This document shows positions 61,617-64,000 of a stretch of DNA of 64,000 nt, one piece after another. The notes under the pieces are model-generated. The model ran no database searches and was not told where the DNA came from. It was given only the letters and a program-made list of their open reading frames with translations. Each line of letters opens with the position of its first letter. Positions within the stretch are counted from its first letter, which is position 1. Source of the DNA: Theobroma cacao. Its lineage: Eukaryota; Streptophyta; Magnoliopsida; Malvales; Malvaceae. The stretch is taken from the NCBI RefSeq assembly GCF_000208745.1, contig NC_030856.1, positions 5,958,362 through 6,022,361 on the forward strand, in the 5' to 3' direction. The position numbers and the translations under genes are program-made.

Positions 61617-61924
61617 ATTTCATTCACTTTTGACTTTTGAGACATTTGGCTGAGGGATTTATAAGAAAAAAGACAATATGATGAAGTAGATATAATTTGT
61701 TTTCATCCCCTACTGCTATTCAAATCATTTAGACATTAATAAATACAGAAAACTTTCTAAAGCCAATACATTAGAGGTTAAGAATATTGAAGGAAACTAA
61801 CAATGAACTTATTGCATTATATCAGATTGGAATCTAATAGACATTAAGAAACCTCACCACTAAAACAGGTTTACTAAACTCGGACTCTAAATTGGATTCT
61901 TCTTCTTCTTTTGCAATTTGGATC

Positions 61925-63281
61925 TTATTTGACCAGATCTTGCAGACCTTCGATGAAGTTATTGATATATTCTTCTTGAAGATCTCTGTTAGAAAGAATG
62001 TTCTTGAGCTTGGCATGGTTTCTCTTCAACAGACTAGCTGTTTCATTGTCCTTGTCCATCACCAACTTGATGGCTTTGCTCAAGTTCTCCTTGGAAATCT
62101 CCCTGTTTTCTCCTTTCTCAACTTCAACTGCAACCTCGAGTTCCTCTACCATTAATCTGGTGTTCAGAATTTGATCTCCTAAGCGGGGAATCAACACAAT
62201 TTGGCAGTTACATAGCAAAGATTCCCACATGGTTCCACAACCACAGTGATTCACAAAACACCCAACAGATGGATGGCTGAGTAACAGCTCCTGGGGAACC
62301 CAGCCACCATACACCAACCCTCGTCCTTGGATCCTTTCTTGAAACCCCTCAGGCAATGCCTCTTCAATCCTTGTGCATCCGTTTGGTGGTGTTAAAGCCA
62401 CCAAGAAAGGTTGCCCTGATAACTCAAGCCCAAGAACTAACTCTTGAAACTCCTCCTTTTGCAATGTAATCTGGCTTCCAAATGCACAAAACACCACAGA
62501 ACTTGGCTCAAAGTTGCTTAGCCAATTAGCCGAGCTGTGTGGGATTTGTTTCAGGGAGGCAAGGCCCTGTTAGCATAACAGGCTTGCCAAAATGTTGAGC
62601 AACATAGTCACAGAAAGGTCCCTCAATTTCACGGTGAGCCCTATAGGCTATGGCATCACTGCCATTCATGCTAGTTATTATCCGGTCCTGAAATGACAAT
62701 CCTATTCCAAAGATTTTCCGCGCAATTGTCAGAACGGAAACCTCTTCAGCTCTGAGTTTCACCTTGGAAGATGGATAACCAGGAGGAACTTCTATCAACT
62801 CTTCTACAGTCATTTCCGTTGTAACTTTCTTTGTCGACGTATGCGCGTTTGCGGCTGCAGACACCGCGGCATAGTACATGGACTTGCTGCCGGTTTGGTG
62901 AGCTAAGGCTGGAATCCAATGCCTCAAATCATAGAAAACCATATCAGGCTTTATAGCCCTTAAAATGGCTTGAACATGATCTCGAGTTTGATCAAATGCA
63001 ATAGCAAGCAAGCTACCTAGCGGTTGAGGAACATCGGACATAGTTTCGGCGCCTGGCGGGATACCATCTACATGGGGAACAACAAGAGGAAAGAATTGAA
63101 TAAGATTCGGATAGTGGTTAAGTTGTTCCAACTTTGGCTGTGCTCCTTTAGGCAATAAGAAGGAAACTTGGAGGCCTTTCTCAGCAAGCTTGTTTGAGAG
63201 GTGAAGATAAGGGATGAAATGGCCAAAGGCAAACCAAGGAAACATGGCTACCTGAAGCTTGGTGGAGTTGGAGTTTCTCAT
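61925..63281 (-). pseudogene. UGT-G: UGT copy with a single 11-bp deletion
   Basis: Type II copy starting MRNSNSTKLQVAMFPWFAFG with the GH motif and VFYDLRHW Asp. The first 251 codons are open (63281-62526). An 11-bp deletion next to CAGCTCGGCTAATTGG (about 62530; UGT-B has room for LEDKWANW here) then shifts the frame to an immediate stop. The remaining 190 codons (62497-61925) are clean, with [20 protein letters not shown] and GDQ. It is the least damaged of the broken copies; a functional allele may exist, or the deletion may be an assembly error. Confidence 0.87.
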
Positions 63282-63527
63282 CTTTGTTTGAGATTCTGCC
63301 TAAAAATCGAGGAAGAATGAAAGAAGACGTATGTGTCTACCATCCAAATTATTTAAGACCCTCCTTCACATCTATAAACAGCAGTGATACGGATATCAAT
63401 AATTGAGGGAAGATTTACGATCCAAAAGCAATCGTACGGATACAATGGTTTTCTTTCTTTTCTTTTTTTAAGAAAAAGCAAAAAAAACCAAATAAGTTTT
63501 TATATTTTTGTTGTATTTAATTAAGTT
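63282..63527. other. UGT-G upstream region with deleted foldback remnant
   Basis: Homologous to 37770-38040 (upstream of UGT-C). The TATATAAA of type I copies is replaced by TTATTTAAG-like sequence (about 63350). The foldback element is reduced to its left arm and joins the spacer directly. Confidence 0.6.
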
Positions 63528-64000
63528 TTTACCTTTTATATTTAGATGGCTTTTAATTATTCTATGGGTTTGGCACGTTTATGAGTTAGACGTCTAAGTC
63601 TGCTTGTGGGTCGACTCTTACTGTCAATGTTGCGACCATTCCTCCATCGAATCTCGAGGAGATGAGGGATATGAAGAAAGAAGTCATGACTGTGAGAGAT
63701 GAGATATGGAATATGAAATCATATCAAGTATTGCACAGATCCTCCAACATGTGAAGTCCACAGCCCACTTTGAGACTTCATCACAGCAGTGGGGCCCTTT
63801 TAATAATTAAGAGGCGAGACTGAGACAACGGCACTAGTTAGAATGTAAGTTTATTTATTTATATATTTTTTATTGATTGTAATATCAAATATTATAATTT
63901 GTCATTTTTTATTTATTTTTATAAAAATCAAATATTTTTTATAAATAATATTTTTTTAATATTATTATTTATTTGTATTTGTATTATTCATTTGAAATGA
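63528..64000 (+). mobile_element. CACTA-like fragment, copy 4 (runs off the window)
   Basis: Begins like 39850 and 50840. The short + strand coding remnant (about 63632-63755) is the most complete of the four: NLEEMRDMKKEVMTVRDEIW through HRSSNM and a stop. The array therefore probably continues beyond the window. Confidence 0.55.

Overview
This window is nuclear DNA from a flowering plant, most likely a eudicot. It is AT-rich, its genes have GT-AG introns, the protein families are plant-specific (a plant UDP-glycosyltransferase, an MBR/HIP1-type RING-H2 ligase), and it is full of plant transposon debris (Copia, solo LTRs, Mutator-like, CACTA-like, Harbinger-type MITE). There are two N gaps (1791-1889 and 30360-30595) and one single n at 9194.

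Layout: (1) 1-11,050: a Tourist/Harbinger-like MITE (1065-2185), then an intact eight-exon gene for a PDAP1/PP28-type phosphoprotein (CDS 2345-7085, + strand), then about 4 kb of AT-rich intergenic DNA. (2) 11,050-15,000: an intact five-coding-exon RING-H2 ubiquitin-ligase gene (CDS 12752-14999, +). (3) 15,000-64,000: a degenerate tandem array of UDP-glycosyltransferase (UGT) genes, all on the - strand. I name the copies UGT1 (15895), a fragment (19221), UGT-B (24107-25474), UGT-C (27482-37769, in three pieces), UGT-D (44367-47782, in two pieces), UGT-F (55446-56503, truncated) and UGT-G (61925-63281). Only UGT-B is an uninterrupted 455-codon gene with a PSPG box and His/Asp catalytic pair; it resembles group A / UGT79-type enzymes that extend the sugar of flavonoid glycosides. 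Every other copy has frameshifts, stops, truncations or insertions.

The array grew by duplication of a compound unit: a 3' tail of the neighbouring RING gene, a UGT, its upstream region, a CACTA-like fragment, a 2.8-kb solo LTR, and a second UGT. Three RING-tail copies (26526, 48771, 60088) and three copies of the CACTA + solo-LTR spacer mark the duplications. The segments 37860-45517 and 48888-56503 are collinear copies of each other.

Because the copies are paralogous, many later insertions can be read directly against an 'empty' site elsewhere in the window: a 1.24-kb Mutator-like element with a perfect 9-bp target duplication in the leader of UGT1; a 7.4-kb Copia element (duplication GTAAC) in UGT-C, itself carrying a 2.5-kb solo LTR (duplication AACAG); a 2.0-kb LTR-like insert in UGT-D; a 0.9-kb solo LTR (duplication ATTTC) before UGT-G; and two tiny tRNA-derived SINE-like insertions. 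I found no wholly new biological system. The main interest is the well-recorded history of birth, hitchhiking and decay in this UGT cluster.
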